DNA of 64,000 bases from Gluconacetobacter aggeris (GTDB lineage Bacteria > Pseudomonadota > Alphaproteobacteria > Acetobacterales > Acetobacteraceae): contig NZ_JABEQD010000014.1 in assembly GCF_014174395.1 (NCBI RefSeq), forward strand, positions 1 through 64,000, written 5' to 3'. The notes under the pieces were generated by a model, which ran no database searches, was not told the origin of the DNA, and was given only the letters and a program-made list of their open reading frames with translations. The stretch's first letter is position 1; each line of letters begins with the position of its first letter. Below are positions 62,206 to 64,000 of this stretch, piece by piece. The translations under genes and the position numbers were made by a program.

Positions 62206-64000
62206 TCAGAAATCCATGCCGGCCTGGACGAAGGCGTAGCGGCCGATCACGTTCTGGCCGTAGGCCGCGAGGTCGGTGTTGATGACGCCGTCGGGGACGA
62301 AGGGCGGGTTCTTGTCGAACAGGTTGTTGACGCCGGCCTGGAACGTCCACTGGCGCAGGCGATAGCCCAGCGTGATGTCCTGCGTGAAGATGCCCGGAAC
62401 CTTGTAGTAGGTTGCCGAGGCGGGCAGCAGGTCCTTCGAGCCGTTATTGAGTTTCATGCCGCCGATATAGTTCATCATGTAGGTGATGCTGTACGGTCCG
62501 TGCGTCCATGTGACCGTGGCGTAGTCGGACACGCGCGGATGGGCGACGCCGGCGCCGGCATAGGCGCCGCCGCCCGCGTAATACAGCCGTCCGGCGCCGT
62601 TGAGTACCGGCGAGCCGGCATAGGGGCGCACGTTGTAGGCGATCAGTTCCTGGAAGTTGTTCGAGACGCTCAGCACGTCGAGCGAGGTCAGCCGGATGCG
62701 GTAGTCGAGGTCGAAATCGATGCCGTCGGTGTTCATCGTGCCGAGATTCTGCATCGTCGCGTTGACCATGGTGATCTGGCCGTTGGCGTCACGCGGCGAG
62801 ATGTCGGCGCAATAGCCCGGCGAAGAGCCGGTATAGCACTGGTCGACGATATATTGCGTGCCGACGCTGCCGATCGTGTTCTGCAACGAAGTGTGCCAGT
62901 ATTCGACCGATGCCGAGAGACCGGGGACCCAGCGGGGCGTCACCACCGTGCCGAACGTGTAAGTGCGGCCGATTTCGGGGCGCAGTTTGGGGTTGCCGCC
63001 TTCCAGCGTCGGCAACTGGTTGGCATAGGCCTGCGATGGGTGGGCCAGGTTGGCGCCGTAGCGCGCGCAGTTGGCCACGACCGTCGCTGCCGCCGCGCCG
63101 TAATAGGACGGACGGGTGCAGGGATCGACCGCCGCCGGATAGCCGACCGACTGGCCGCCATAGAGTTCGTAGACGTTGGGCTGGCGGAAGGAGGTGCCCA
63201 GGGTGGCGCGGAAGCGGATGTCGCGCACGGGTGCCCAGTTGATGCTGGTCTTCCAGTTCTGGGCATTGCCGAACGTGTTGTAGTGCGACCAGCGGCCCTG
63301 GGCGTCGATCGTCAGGTCCCTGGCGAAACGCACGTTGTGGAGCAGCGGGATCTTGGCTTCGCCATAGATTTCGGTCGCGTTGAAGCCGCCGCTGGTGGAC
63401 GAGGTATAGGAGCCCGCGATGTTGCCGGCCTGGACCTGGGGGTCCGCGTAATAGGAGAGCTGTTCGCTGCGATGTTCCAGGCCCAGGGCGAGGCCGATCG
63501 GGCCGCCGCCTTCATAGGGCAGTTTCACCACCTCGTTGTTGTTGACGCGCAGGTTGAAGTCGCGGAGCTGGTAGGTGGCGTGGTCGACTTCGGTATGTTT
63601 GGCATAGTTGACGGCGGAATCGGGCCAGGTCCGGAACGGGTTGAACAGCGTGCAACCCGGCTGGCTGGTACAGACCGACGGATCGTAGGAGACGCGGCCG
63701 CCCGCCGTGGAGACGCCCAGTTCCTGCATGATGTCGGCATAATTGACCATGCCCTGGGTGCGCATGGTGTTCTGCGTCTGCCCGTAGGTCATGGACGCAT
63801 CGTATTTCCAGTTGTCGACGATGGTGCCCTTGCCGCCGGCCACGACCTGCCAGGTATCGTTGGCTGAATCGTACTGGCGGGGACCGAATTCGGTCGTCCG
63901 CTTGTACATGCTGACATTGTGGCCCCAGACATTGTACGGGTTGCCGGCGGGCAGGACGAAGGCGGGCGGCAGGTCGTTGACGCCGACGCTGCCGGTCAGC
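62206..64000 (-). CDS. TonB-dependent outer-membrane receptor 3, N-terminus off the right edge
   Basis: At least 598 residues of barrel sequence. The frame continues to the window edge, so the signal peptide and plug are missing. Visible barrel features are WAPVRDIRFRATLGTSFRQPNVYELYGG, LRPEIGRTYTFGTVVTPRWVPGL and the terminal GRYAFVQAGMDF ending in Phe. The Cys pairs in extracellular loops (DPCTRPSYY, ANCARYGAN, DQCYTGSSPGYCADI) fit large organic-ligand receptors of alphaproteobacteria. Its proximity to the zinc locus is noted, but nothing in the sequence shows zinc specificity. Confidence 0.85.
   Translation of the reverse strand, partial: LTGSVGVNDLPPAFVLPAGNPYNVWGHNVSMYKRTTEFGPRQYDSANDTWQVVAGGKGTIVDNWKYDASMTYGQTQNTMRTQGMVNYADIMQELGVSTAGGRVSYDPSVCTSQPGCTLFNPFRTWPDSAVNYAKHTEVDHATYQLRDFNLRVNNNEVVKLPYEGGGPIGLALGLEHRSEQLSYYADPQVQAGNIAGSYTSSTSGGFNATEIYGEAKIPLLHNVRFARDLTIDAQGRWSHYNTFGNAQNWKTSINWAPVRDIRFRATLGTSFRQPNVYELYGGQSVGYPAAVDPCTRPSYYGAAAATVVANCARYGANLAHPSQAYANQLPTLEGGNPKLRPEIGRTYTFGTVVTPRWVPGLSASVEYWHTSLQNTIGSVGTQYIVDQCYTGSSPGYCADISPRDANGQITMVNATMQNLGTMNTDGIDFDLDYRIRLTSLDVLSVSNNFQELIAYNVRPYAGSPVLNGAGRLYYAGGGAYAGAGVAHPRVSDYATVTWTHGPYSITYMMNYIGGMKLNNGSKDLLPASATYYKVPGIFTQDITLGYRLRQWTFQAGVNNLFDKNPPFVPDGVINTDLAAYGQNVIGRYAFVQAGMDF

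Overview
The window is high-GC alphaproteobacterial DNA. The gene content (xylulokinase, cytochrome b561, GH32 levanase remnant, several TonB receptors, a P22-like head module of a type seen in related genomes) suggests an acetic acid bacterium (Acetobacteraceae, Gluconacetobacter/Komagataeibacter-like). That assignment is inference. I see no rRNA, tRNA or CRISPR array.

Layout. 1-4074 (minus) is most of a very large secreted filamentous-haemagglutinin-type adhesin with two arrays of GLUG repeats; its C-terminus lies off the left edge. 4597-8635 holds a PAS/degenerate-GGDEF/LuxR regulator, cytochrome b561, a small lipoprotein, xylulokinase, a DsbA-like gene scrap and a second small lipoprotein. 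8754-12753 is the immunity and replication part of a prophage: a CI-like repressor, a divergent Cro-position gene, a HTH/zinc protein and a TOPRIM primase-helicase. The switch region has divergent promoters that look leaderless and five CCTATT half-sites.

12903-33988 is not phage. It is a 21-kb metabolic island of two operons. The plus operon encodes an M20 deacylase, a NIPSNAP protein, a TonB receptor, a three-subunit molybdenum hydroxylase, a beta-hydroxyacid dehydrogenase and a CoxG-like protein. The minus operon encodes a YtcJ-type amidohydrolase, a second M20 enzyme, a second TonB receptor, peptidase T and a DUF3311/sodium symporter pair. Each has a LysR regulator, and a secreted cupin lies between them. 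Together they look like outer-membrane uptake, amide/peptide hydrolysis, inner-membrane import and oxidation of an unknown compound. A TetR/SDR pair, a cold-shock gene and a wrecked GAF gene follow (34.0-36.7 kb).

36809-54052 is a P22-like packaging and head module: small and large terminase, portal, a GroES-like protein, scaffold, cement, major capsid, a tandem-duplicated gp4-like protein, a gp10-like protein with a ~730-residue insertion, and a signal-peptide C1q-like protein. No integrase, lysis or tailspike gene is visible, so this is either half of the prophage split by the island or a defective/domesticated element. Small inverted-repeat elements sit in its intergenic gaps, and one perfect 50-bp repeat occurs once in each phage segment.

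54175-64000 is host DNA: nitroreductase, methyltransferase, a GH32 fragment, an FtrA/rhodanese/DUF1272 group, an isochorismatase/GNAT pair, a zinc-metallochaperone locus with a likely Zur box and two DUF1826-like genes, and a TonB receptor running off the right edge.
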